Below, piece after piece: positions 21,735 through 32,959 of a stretch of DNA of 64,000 nucleotides. Location: the NCBI GenBank assembly GCA_025716815.1, contig JAIXMN010000004.1, positions 1,116,001 through 1,180,000 of the forward strand. The letters are read 5' to 3'. This DNA comes from Dichotomocladium elegans (Eukaryota; Mucoromycota; Mucoromycetes; Mucorales; Lichtheimiaceae). The first letter of the stretch is position 1; every line of letters starts with the position of its first letter. The notes under the pieces were generated by a model that saw only the letters and a list, made by a program, of their open reading frames with translations, was not told where the DNA came from and made no database searches. The position numbers and the translations under genes were made by a program.

Positions 21735-23930
21735 ACCTATTCACGTTGCCCTGTTATACACCGTTTTCCAAAATTGAAGTCGTGTTCTAGCAGTTCGAAA
21801 GTCTCGTTTTGCTAGAAATCTTTACGCGTAATGAAAAAACAAGTGTCGCATGCACCGCTAAAGGTATCGTACAATAAAAGATTAGCAAAGCCATCTTTAT
21901 ATCTGGAATGAGCAATCTATATTTACAAAGATGAGCATGGATGCCCTGAACTTACGGACTATGTCATTGATGAAGAATGTACTCTCTTCCATCCGTTTTT
22001 CCTCGCACAAAATATCTGCATAGTCTACCTTGCAACGGTAACCCCGACCTTATTGCTATGCGAAAGGATAAAGATATCCGGATGAAAGAAGCAGACTTTT
22101 AAGCGCGGCTGCACATTGCACAACGGCATATATAAGGTCAGATTTGGAAATTGATGTTTGAGAAGGCCGTGAGTGCATCGGCTGCTGCAAACAACTAGGA
22201 ATCCATATTCGGTCAGCCCAGCGATGGGTATTACAGACAAAAGGGCTCTGACAGCTTTTTCAAGGAACGTAGAGGCAGACGTTGTTCACGTATTCTCAAC
22301 GGAGAGCATAAAAGTGCTATTTTAGAATGGGTGACGAGAATCCGTCAATTGTCTTAGAGCAACTTATGGAGTAATTGCTCCTAAAATCTGAGGGCCTTAA
22401 AGTATCGAAAACGACGCTCCATCGATTTATGAAAAATGAATGCAACTCATCACTGAAAAACGCTCCGTTTCAGCCTGTAGACATTTTTTTGTAGATGGAA
22501 TTTATTCAAATGTTGCAATAGCAATGTGAGGCTCGGGTAATAAATGTTAACGAGTAAGAGGAATGATGGAGAAACATCAGGTTGCGTGCTCTTTTCTAGC
22601 TGTCTAAGGAAACGAATGGCACAAGCAGCAACACTATGGCGCCAAATGCTTCGCCTGCAAAAACAAAATACCAGTATGCACGCCATATTGTCAATACCGT
22701 TCAAACCACTAAGATGCGAAGACTGACGCCGCGAAGACCAATCACTTGCACGGGAGGAAGGGTGGTAACTCCCAGGCGGGCGCGTGTAAGCCTGGGGGTC
22801 GTGAAGGAAGCGGGTAGCGATGGTGTCCCACACTTGCCGTTGGAGGGGCAGGACCAGAGGAATGTTCATCGGAGTCGGGTTCATGGCAGATGACACACGT
22901 GGCCTCGCGCAAACGGGTAGATTTGAGCTTAGAGAGGGCGTTGATGCGTAGGAAGTGGAAGATTTTGGTGAGCAGCCCACCAAAGGATTGTGCGGGTGTG
23001 GTGGGGGATTTGAGCACTCCAGGTGCGAGAGGAGATAAGAGCGTACCAGGCGGGACGGTCTGTGGACAGAGGTGGCAGAATCGTCCGAAGCTCTTTGGTC
23101 ATCAGCTGAGCCAGAGGGACACCTGAACGCATGGTTGGGCAGATGAGTCTCATGGGATCGAAGGCCATCTGTGGTTATGGGAGGAACCAGCGCTGTCGGA
23201 AGAGTCGGCCTGTAGGCAGGAACAGTGATGCAAAATCCGAAAGCTCCTTGATTGCGTGCGCCGATGGAACATGACTGACGTTGACTTTAGAAAAAAAAAG
23301 TGTTTTCCTTAATGAGTCTGACTTCCATATTAACATGAAGCGCAGCATGTCATGGTCCAAGAAAGGGACTTCTGCAGTAGTTACATTGCCGAAAACTAGA
23401 GCCAATGCACTTACAATATTTGGAGCGATTTCGGCGCCGAGCATCATTGAATGTAGCTTGGAACTCCCACAACCACCAGCCCCCAAAAAAAAAGAGCGGG
23501 ACAGTCCATGACTACAAACAAAGAAACTGTAACCGGAGACTAGCTCATCTTTCCTACGGCAAGTATGGATAAAAACGATAATTATGGACATATGAAGCAC
23601 CATTATTTGGTAATGGATAATGTACCTATTCATAAGACTGAGGATATTTCTAAATACATCGAGTTTCAGGGATATCGATGCGCCTATCATTTTTCCTATT
23701 CATGTGAATTCGATCTTATTGGACAGTTTTCGCCAGTTGTGAAGAGCAAAGTAAAACATGATAGGTTCTTTGAAAGCGAGATACCAATGACCCGAGTCAT
23801 TGAAACATTGCATAGTTTAAAATTGAGCGATCTGAAGGATTCGTCTCTCATTCTTACAGTTATCTAGCCAACTGTCGTAATGGGAAAAAATTAGGATCCA
23901 ACTTGTGATGATTCCACAGAGACCATCACA
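21735..23930 (+). mobile_element. Degenerate Tc1/mariner-like transposon (relic 2), split by a LINE fragment
   Basis: Plus-strand copy colinear with the element at 35880-37110, interrupted at 22484-23207. After the insertion the frame reads FLNE, DFHINMKRSMSWSKKGTS, then HHYLVMDNVPIHKTEDISKY, the second-Asp block of Tc1/mariner transposases. The third acidic block (NPIEQFW in the sister copy) is DLIGQFS here, so the catalytic Glu is lost. Stops and frameshifts break the rest. The upstream 21735-22480 holds the DNA-binding half as scattered fragments. Terminal repeats were not resolved. Confidence 0.75.
22484..23207 (-). mobile_element. 5'-truncated LINE 3' end inserted in the transposon relic
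   Basis: 724 bp on the minus strand, bounded by an 11-bp near-perfect duplication, GCCTGTAGACA (22473-22483) and GCCTGTAGGCA (23208-23218). A T7 run at 22484-22490 is the poly(A) tail on the minus strand. Minus-strand frames encode a LINE-type C-terminal end: LREATCVICHEPDSDEHS, a Cys/His zinc-binding pattern, then WDTIATRFL, interrupted by frameshifts. Target-primed reverse transcription with 5' truncation explains the structure. The reverse transcriptase core is absent. Confidence 0.75.
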
Positions 23931-24714
23931 ATACGTATATGGATATATATTTGTTAAAAAGGAGAGGAAAAAGAGTGAATATGAGAATATCGGATCCCAG
24001 ATTTCTTTGGATATGCTGAAAAGATTGTTGAAATAAAAATGAATAAATAGACTCTATAATTATGACGTATGAGTGGTCACCTGTCTGATCTGTATAGAAC
24101 ATCTCATCATCAGAACAGATGATAAAGGGCTTTTTAGTGCAGAGAAGGGCTGCGAGATCTTTGTGGCGCATATTTTGTTAACTATTGATAATAAGTATAT
24201 ATTGCACACATGTTTATTGATATGAGACAATAAGTTTGATGCAGTACTAGTTTATCTCTGCCGTGCGTCACAGCTGCTCCTAACACACTACCAATCCTCT
24301 GCCATGGTTATCACCATCCCCACGTCTTGATATGCGTGGTGTGAACTGGGTTGGTAAGTCAAAGTATGAATGGGATGGATTAATGTTTTCTGTTGACTAA
24401 CGAAATCTTTTACTTGTTGATACGTCAATTTCGTATAGCTTTATGCGACTTTTTTTTTTATATTTTGAATGATATTATTATTATCATCTATATGAAATTT
24501 ATTTTGGAAAATAAAGCAATTCCGTTTGTTCTATATTATATATTGCTAGGAAGATACATTGATAAAAGAACTAGGGGAACAATAAAGGAAACATCACTTG
24601 AAAGCTTCCTCTATAGCATTCGTCAATGGTTGATGTATCATCATATGAAAAGCAAATACAAGAATTAGAGTAAAGGGATACGAAACTATTTGGATAGAAC
24701 TTTTCATCGCTTAA
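23931..24714. other. Intergenic region
   Basis: AT-rich with no supported gene. The 81- and 91-codon frames at 23926-24171 and 24393-24668 are hydrophobic or low-complexity translations of AT-rich DNA. A segment at about 24490-24515 resembles 19306-19330 (GAAATTTATTTTGGAAAATAAAG-like), a possible minor repeat. Confidence 0.45.
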
Positions 24715-26338
24715 TTAAGAATAGCACACCACTCTGCCGCTTGCGTTAGCTGTTGCGAGCAGCATATTTTCGGATGTGGGGTGGAATTGCGTTACCGCCT
24801 GAATAGCAGTGATACGGTCATAATCCATCAAAGAAATTAGCTTATCTCCAGTCTCCCCTGAAATGATATCTGCAGGATGCTTCATATTGCCGATCGCAAA
24901 GTGCTGGTGATTATCCGCTATTGGATTTTCGTTCCATCGCGCACGAAACATAGTCACCCATCTAATTCCTTTTGTTACCGCTACAGCTCTTTGTGATAAT
25001 AATATGAATCGAGAGAGCTCAACATACTTGCCAGTGTGATTGTTGTGCCGGATGGATGACTGCAATTTGATATCACCTGATTTCTGAAGCTCAAAGATCC
25101 TTATGAGGTCATCATAAGAGGTTGTCGCAAGCTTATTGCCTTTTGGGGACCAGTAGGCGCTTGTTACAGCATATCCATGCTCAAATTCGTGCAGTGCCTC
25201 TTTGCCTATCTTTCGAGTATCCCAGACAGTCAAGGTTCTGTCATTACTTGCTGCTGCAAGTAAGTGTTTGTGTACTGGGTTGAGATGGATGCACCCAATC
25301 TTTTTATCTCGCAGTTGGTGGACATCAGCGCCACGTCCACGCACATCGTATGACCCTACGTCCCCCTCTGATGTCGAAAACCAAATCTATCCATACAAGT
25401 GAATATTATAAAGGTGCATACGGCCCGTGTATCGACTTACTTTGTGATTATCCTGGATATCAAAACTTGTAAACGGATATGAGTCGATCGACACGTTTTC
25501 AAAGGCGGCATGTTGCATGTCAAAGTACTGAATAGTGCCATCGTATGAAGACGTGTACAACTTAGTTGAGTCAGTCGGATCAAAATGCATGTCAGTCAAG
25601 GATCGTGTGTGGGGGCGATAGGTGTAAACCACCGGTTCCTCGTCTTCTTTAACACCATTCACGTCCCAGAACCCCAGGTTGCCAGATACGTCGCCCGCAC
25701 AGACCAGTATTTTGGCGCTGGAAGGATGAAATCTTTATCGGGTTTCCAAGGTAAGACACATATAGGAGTATTGTTAATCAGAAAGGAAAGTGTCTACGAT
25801 GATACTTACACTAATGAGCTAATGCGATCAGGGGTCACCTTGATGGTAGCCCACTCATGGCGAATCTCAAGCTTGGCAGCCATATCGCGCAGAGATTCTT
25901 GCGAATCAATGTATTTCTGTTCTGTCTCACGAGGCTCAGGTAAGCCATTGGGGATATTGCGGAGGATCTCCATGAATTCCTGTTGCTGATCGTCATCGAG
26001 TTTGCCAATGCGAGATGGTTCCTTCTTGATCGAGGTTTTACTCTCTTCATCGCTTTTTTTCGCTGAAGCTGCAGCTTCCTCTGCAGCAATACCCCGAAGT
26101 CGAGCAGAAACACGAGTTGGCTGCTGTTGCTCTTTCTGTAACTTCTTCGGTCCATGTTTTTTGAGCGATGAGCCCGATCGTTTTCGCGTTATTCCCGCGT
26201 TCTGGGGAATTTCAAGCATGCGCAGTAACTCTTGGTTACGTCTATAGACATAATCAATGGAGGATCGCAACAAGAGAAAATAGAATATTATTACTGAATG
26301 TTTTCTAAGCGCTGCTTTTCGTATTCTGAAAGTGGCAT
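24715..26338 (-). CDS. cmr1: WD40 DNA-damage-binding protein Cmr1
   Basis: Five exons: complement(24715..24961, 25028..25386, 25441..25732, 25810..26241, 26295..26338), 457 aa, all phases consistent. It starts MPLSEYEKQRLENIQRNQEL, the hallmark N-terminus of Cmr1/WDR76-type proteins, with LLRMLEIPQ and then a Lys/Ser-rich linker (about 30-100). Seven-bladed WD40 repeats follow, with DVSGNLGFWDVNG, SYDGTIQYFDMQ, NDRTLTVWDTRK and TSYDDLIRIFEL. Cmr1 binds chromatin, favours damaged DNA, and joins nuclear quality-control foci under replication stress. Length is slightly under yeast Cmr1 (about 520 aa). Confidence 0.92.
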
Positions 26339-26451
26339 GAGCGATTGTACAATGCAAAGGGTATGAGAAGGGGACGGATAAGGGGAGCGGCGTCAATTGT
26401 TTTATATCGGGTAGAATTTCAAAAGTCGCGCGCGATGACAAATTAAAAGAT

Positions 26452-26720
26452 TTGCAGACACGGAGAAAGATGTCTCACAAGGCCCTTCGTAAATCCATAT
26501 TAAAGGAACAGATCACGGTTTTTTTTTCTGAAGGGCTCGCTGATCCGTTTCATTCTACGTACGTCCAATATGCACCACTGCCCAGAGCCTATGTAATATG
26601 TCATTTGATGAGGAGTTCACTCTCTTTCGTATGTTTCTCTTCCACACAGAAGATCTGCATAATCTATCTCGCAGCGGTAGCTCTGGGGCAGCGCAAGGAA
26701 CAGACATTCGGATACTGACC
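26452..26720 (+). mobile_element. 5' fragment of the Tc1/mariner-like element
   Basis: Resembles 21950-22085 and the 5' part of the copy at 37000: TATGTCATTTGATGAGGAGT / TATGTCATTGATGAAGAATG, then CAGAAGATCTGCATAATCTA / CAAAATATCTGCATAGTCTA. No continuous frame. It lies just upstream of the coiled-coil gene candidate. Confidence 0.5.
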
Positions 26721-26822
26721 TAGGGATTAAAACAACTGAAATTCGGGCTCTCTTTAATACCGGAGCTTTCCACCCATTACACCTTTATTCTTACTCATTA
26801 CATTCAATCAACCTTATCAGTT

Positions 26823-28870
26823 ATGAACTCTTCCAACTCCAACCAGCCCAAAGAAAGAAAATCATTTGTGAGGAAGATATATGCATGAAATGCACTGGTA
26901 TTCATAGTCTACAAAGGAGACAAACTCAACAGGCTGGTTCGTGCGTTTGATTAACCTTTAATGGCGGCACTCGAAAATAGATATTCAAGACCCTGAAGTG
27001 CAAACTTGCCGATGCTAACCGTGAAATAAATGACACTGACATGCTAATGTTCAAGGCAAAGGCAAAAGAGCTCGAAACTCAAAAGCATATGCTTGCAGAG
27101 GATGACCGCGAGCGATTGCTGCTTTCTTGTCGGGCTGGTGGCTCGCATAACAAAACAACTTGGCTGGGATGATGTTGTTGTTCTTCTTTCATCACAGAGC
27201 CAGGATGAACATGATATTACGACAATAGTGATTTCCTCATGTAAGTATACGGTTAAATTTATGGATAACGAATCTGAAGACGACGCTAGCAAAAGCGAGG
27301 AGTATAAATATAGGGAACCCACTTTTGAGAGCTTTTTGCTTCATTTGCAATGGTAACGGTATGTATCACGAGAAAATGGAGGTAGATTGTCATTTGTTTA
27401 ACTATTGGTCATAGAAGAAGTCCCTGCCACGAAGGATACTGTAAAGCTACGAGTGCTATATCGCAAAAGAAAAGCCTTAGCGTAAAGTATTAGCAATAAG
27501 CAAAAAGACTGCATTGTACCGATTTCAAACGACGAAAGGATCGCAACAGAAGAAGAATGTAAAGACACAAACGATGAGTTCATGTGAGACATACCAAATA
27601 AGATTATTGATTGGAACAGGTCTCGTCGTGTCCTCTCGAGGGTAAATATCGTTACCGAAATATGGTAACCAAAGACAATCTCCTTGGATAGGATTGTGAC
27701 ATTTGCCTGCTTTGATTCTGAATAATGAATGACTTGATATGTCGACAGCCGCTGCACATATTTATGTGCTGGATGTACTATATAAAAAATTAAGCGATAA
27801 TATTAAAAAACGAAGAATCACACGTACTAAAAGGGTCCTATGGTACTTCTCAACTGCGATGACCCATGGTACTGGTTGACGATATGGTGGCCATGTCATG
27901 TATCATGTGGTTTCTCGTAAGGCGCGCTCTCTGCATTTAGATGATTTTACAAGGATCTGATCGTGGCAATCAGCGTAGATAAATGATATGTATGTGCATA
28001 GTGCATACAATCCAATTACTACTATACTGGACGCGTGTGTCAACAGATACTATCTGAAGCCACTGTGTAAAGATGACACTCTTTGATTTTACAAGTAAAA
28101 ATAATTTGGGTTGGGTCTAGCTGAAATTGAAGGGCTCTCTGAAAGTATAAAATTAATGAAACAGGAAGAAGCCCTCCTCGATCAGCGCCACACAGGGATT
28201 AACAAGCGGTAATATTCGACATACCCTGCTATATTGCACGCTTGGTAGTTTCCGCTGTATATAGAAGGATCTTCTGCGGAAGACAAGTATTACACGTTTG
28301 ATGATTACCTGGGTGATAATGGTCAGGACGACCAATAGCTATCACTGCCCTGTCTCAGCACAATTGAAAAGATGCTGGAGGTAGGTTGTAGCACCTCTCA
28401 CATAGCAATGGCTCATCGATCACCAATAACATTAGGAAGAGGAGGTTCATCTTGGTCAGTACGCGGTAGTAAAAAACAACAGCAATAATCAAGCCGTCAA
28501 AAATGAAGCTCGCGGGAATGGATGTTGCTTCCTCATCAAACGAATTCTCGAAGACATGGAGCCTTTTCCCTTGCGTGTAGGCGCGGGCGCAGTTGTGGAG
28601 GAGGAGGACGATATTGACCTTGACTACGTATTCATCCCAGGATATGAAGAAGTTGAGAATGCTGAACCTTCTCCCCACATCGCTTACGAACGAAGGAACC
28701 GATTCTTATGCCGACTTGCAAAGATGGTACATCTCTTTATATTTTTCGCTCGAAGTAAATCTATATGCCCCAGTATCTGTTTCTCGCTGTACAAAGAGCA
28801 GAAGTATTGTTATGTATATGGATTCCTCATAATAAGCAGAAAAGTCATGTTATAACCATGAAAATAAAGT
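26823..28870 (+). pseudogene. Coiled-coil gene or gene remnant, model unresolved
   Basis: Exon-like pieces occur in order on the plus strand. ATG 26823 gives MNSSNSNQPKERKSF with a GTGAGG donor. An acceptor near 26983 joins in phase 0 to IFKTLKCKLADANREINDTD and KAKELETQKHMLAEDDRERL, a clear coiled coil. An acidic segment at about 27196-27355 (DNESEDDASKSEEY) follows. Another acceptor near 28120 leads to EIEGLSESIKLMKQEEALLD, and an acidic segment at 28590-28670 reads EEEDDIDLDYVFIPGYEE. I could not join the second and third pieces without a frame break, so this is either a gene with junctions I missed or a decaying copy. No family recognised. Confidence 0.45.
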
Positions 28871-28960
28871 CAACTGTGTGGTGAAAGGTGGAGGATTTGG
28901 GTTAAACGGCCAGGGAGCATTTCACGACCACCTTATTCAATTTTATATATGAAATAAATA

Positions 28961-31900
28961 TTACAAGAATCCTGATTCTTGCAGCAAGCGTGTGATTTTC
29001 TCGTCCTCACGTTCTCTACAAGACGATCAATATGAATATCTATAGCATAAGTAGATATCAATTGTCCATACCTAGGTTCAAGCTTCAAGCTTTCGTTATA
29101 CAGTTGTTCTTCATCCCGCGTGCTCTGCAAATTCGCCTGAATAAACATCTGTAGTTCCTCAACAGGTTTGAGGCGGTATAGAGATGATTGGTATTGCTGG
29201 ATTTCGCGAATAACCTCTGCGGCCTTCGCACGTTTTGCAAAATTGATCAGCTCTTTGGATTTCTTTAAATAGTTGGGATTGCCGTCTTCGATGAAAGTTA
29301 GATCTTGGAGGTAGATACCCAAGAAAGGAATGCAGGGTGGGTTGATAGAGTGGATAATTGCTCGATACTCTGTAAAATTGCGGTTGGCGCCCATTAATTT
29401 GCGGATTTGCGAGAGAGTTTGATTAGTGCGTGCGCCAACCATCTGTATGAATCCAGTCAGTGTTTTGTTCAAAATAAAAACCTTGTCTTTAGATTTACCT
29501 CCCACGTTCGCTTTAATCGGCCGACTGAGCTGTTATCGAATGCTGATAAAATAGCCATGCAGGTGTTGAAATTATTGAGGGAACGGCATTTCTACATAGC
29601 CATTCGGTTTTAAGTTCCTTCGTTTTCGTCTTTCATGGGGGAAGAGTTACCTCCGCAACCTGGACCCAATATTTGATCACACTGCTACGCTTCTTTATAT
29701 CGCTTTGGCTGAGGATGGCATCGGAGACCCAGGAAGTCACCTCGTTGCAATACTCGATTGATGACCGAATATTAACTGCCACTTTGCCATTGTCATCATT
29801 AGGGTCCTTTGACCATGCCTTGTCAAGGCATTCGATAGGCCGGATCGAGCTGTATAATTTAAAATCCATGATCGTCAGCTGGCGCGCGATCTCCAATGTG
29901 TCTATATCCATCAGCTTGAATTTTTTCCTGTTACGCGGTAAAATGGGTTCTGGCGGATCGGGCAGTGTCAGAATCATCTTCTTCAATCCACCCTGGAGTT
30001 GATCCTCCTTGCGCATACGGATTAATCGTTCAAGCTGGTCAGCTGAGAAGCTCATTGTACTCCGGATACTGGAGTTCGTGAACTCCTCAAGTGGATCCAA
30101 GATAATGTGATCGTCCTCGTTATAATACAGTTCCAGCCAGTTTTTGAGGACATTGAACACACGTAATCGTACAAGCTTTAGCTTTTTCTGCGTCCACGTT
30201 TCTAATTCTTCATCTGTTAAGCCTTGCGGGGGGGTAAGATTATACCGCGCTTCCAGCAGATTAAGGAGTTCCATCGACGTGCAGAATGACCGATACGTAA
30301 GTAAGAAGGTGTTGTTAAAGTTCATGTCAAGATAATCGTGAAGCGTCAGTCGTTCCACAAGCCCAGGCAAGGTCCCGCCCTTGACATATCCTTCCATATT
30401 GAATACGATCTCAGTCGGGCCATAGTCATATTGAAGGAACCATGGTCGTTCGTTCGCAGTAGGCTTTGAGGCAGCCGCGACTGCAGCCTGAGCATCATCG
30501 CCAAAAAATTTGTGAAGTTTCTTGGTTGACTTATTTCTGGTGGTGCTACTTGCTGTCGACAAACGGCGCAATGACAGGGATTCCGAACGGGATTGCATGC
30601 TACTTGATATGGAGGTATCAGACGACGTAGTTCCTGTTGTGGGTGAATTTGGTCCTGTCGATGGCATTCGTAAAATCTTCTCTTGGTCACCTGTTGATGC
30701 GTCGGCCAATGCAATGGCCGGGTCTGCTGTGACGAAACTTTGGGCGATTGGGCTGTCTTTCATCAGTTGCTCCTCGTCTTCTTCGTGGATGATCGACTCA
30801 GCCAGATTGGCGGACCGGGAAAGCGCTGTCATCGGGCTGGAAGGCGTAGCGTCTGGCACGCCTATCCCAGCTGCAGATCCAGGTGCGTTCGGCGGGACTT
30901 CGTTGACGAGTTTTGCAATACATGTGCAAATGTTACGGATCGGTTCGCTGATTGAGCTTGCTGCCGTCTCCATTTCTGAGATGACATTTTCAAGTGACAT
31001 ACTTTCGTCAGTCATATTTTGCATCCAGCAGAAAAGGGCACCGAGACTGTCCGAGAGCTGCTGTTTATTTGCATTGAGGCGGAACACATGGGGCGAGCTT
31101 TCGAAACCACTATAGTCCGTGTCCTCGATGATGCCAAGGAATTGTGCAGTTTGATTAGCAAGGTTACGAAACTGAGTAAACAACAGAGCTGCTAGCGAAA
31201 ATCGAGACTCGTCCAAGTTTCCGTCCCGCCGTATACTCGCCAGAATAACATCGATAGACTCGTACATACTGTTACCGTACGCCTCAAGGTTATCAGAAAG
31301 GTCATGCTGCAAAGTATATTTTACTCGCTGCACATTGCGGATATCTTCTCTAACGATCCCTGCTTGGACTAACGGGTCTTTGGAGTCAAGTAATATCGGG
31401 TCCATGTGATTAACAGTAACTGGGATATCTTGGCATGTTGTCACAAAATTCCGTACAGCCAAGAGAAGCTCATTCGAATCAGAAAGCATTTTGGAGACGT
31501 TCTCATTGATACTGTCGGCACTCAGCTGCGAGGAAAGAACAAGTTTCGACATTGATGCCATCATAGCGCGATGATGGGCTCGTAGGACTGCATTTGTTTT
31601 GATATGAACAGATTCCTTGTCAATGGTACCCGAGGTTATCAGCATCATTCGGACTGCGTTTACAATAGCAGCAGCGTACGAGACAAGTAATGCTTTTTGT
31701 CCAGACTTTGCAGCAGCATTAAGGTTGTGGATAGCAAGTGCAATATGAGCCGAGATCTTACTCCACGTCAGAGGCTCACTGCTGTCGATTACAGAAGTCC
31801 GGCGCACGGATGTCTGTCGAGATGGCGACCGTGGTAGTGGTTTTGGTGGAGCTGATGGTATGGGGATATCGTCATGCCAATATTTCTCAGGCGAGCTCTA

Positions 31901-32959
31901 TATGTGGTCAGTGTCAGTAAGGCCACGTGGGTTACTGCCGAGGAACCAATCCCGTACCTTTATGCCTTTATTAAGCATAAGCTGGTGGTAATCAGATACA
32001 GTCTGGTCAGTGATTGTGTTTAAATAATATATCCTTCCTTGATCATCGACGCGTCTGACCCAGGGAGCGGGTATCTTTAGAAATATTAAAAACAACAAAG
32101 TCGATCTCGGTCATTATTTTCAATCACCTTTTCTACTGGCATATCGTCGGTCATGTTATGATGATCTTCCCATGTCTGGCTGCCAACAGATTCAAAATCG
32201 TAAGAGCCGTCGTTGTCTCCATCCATCGAGGCATTACCACCATAGGACCCTATATCATCGATTTCTGATTCAGACACGTCCTCGGGGTGAGAGTTCCTCA
32301 TTTCTCCTGTGATGTGATTGTAAAAATAGCATTCTGTGCCGTCCTCCGTCATCTGCAATGACCAGTTCGGAGGAAGCGTTGATTTTTGCTGACCAGATGC
32401 GTCTAACGCCATGCTTTTTTCAATATCAGCAGCATCGAGAAGGGGGTCGATCCCTTGATATGGCAGGCTAAGTCGATATTCATTGTTCGTTCGGAGAGGG
32501 ACGCCATTTTTGGTTCTGGGTTTGGTAACATCAGACTCGTCTGATATTGGGATGTATGGCGCAATATTCTATGTATGAGAGAACGATCAGTTCAATTGGC
32601 AACCCCCTGAAAAGCAATGGCAAATGCTCGTTGGATGATGTACCTCTCCATAAAGCCGAGTATCATTTATCTCTAAGTCCGGGTTCGAACTCGTTTCGTC
32701 ATAGTTATCAATAACCTGGACATAATTGCTTGGAAACCAGCCTCTGGCACCGTCACACCTATGCGCCCGCGAGAATCAGTTGGTTAGGTTACTCAGTTCA
32801 ATAGGTGTTAATGACTACGTACCAGCCATCCCACCATCCGGAATCAAGCTTGGTGAGGACTTCGATAATATCTCCTTGCTCGAAACTCAGCGATGACGGG
32901 TCGTTGGAGTTGAATGGAAACCGTGCTTGGACTCTGCACAAGATACGCACCTTGGACAT
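28961..32959 (-). CDS. Ras guanine-nucleotide exchange factor (SH3, WW-like, RasGEF_N, RasGEF)
   Basis: Eight exons: complement(28961..29015, 29072..29442, 29499..29591, 29651..31897, 31958..32074, 32128..32568, 32644..32758, 32823..32959), 1191 aa. N-terminal SH3 (about 5-62: DPSSLSFEQGDIIEVL, GWWDGW, RGWFPSNYVQVI). Two WW-like modules follow (LPPNWSLQMTEDGTECYFYN, PAPWVRRVDDQGRIYYLNT). A Pro-rich SAPPKPLPRSPSR, RasGEF_N (LTLHDYLDMNFNNTFLLTYR) and the catalytic domain (DIDTLEIARQLTIMDFKLYS, NFNTCMAILSAFDNSSVGRL, INPPCIPFLGIYLQDLTF) complete it. Such Cdc25/Ste6-type proteins load Ras with GTP. The start ATG (32959) may be preceded by another exon: an acceptor lies just upstream in an open frame (RVSEDWRCNKSS). 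Confidence 0.92.

Noticed and set aside
22890..23126. Plus-strand frames inside the LINE fragment
   Set aside because: Antisense to the LINE coding direction set by the poly(A) end and the Cys/His motif.
30522..31115. 197-codon plus frame
   Set aside because: Antisense shadow of the large RasGEF exon.
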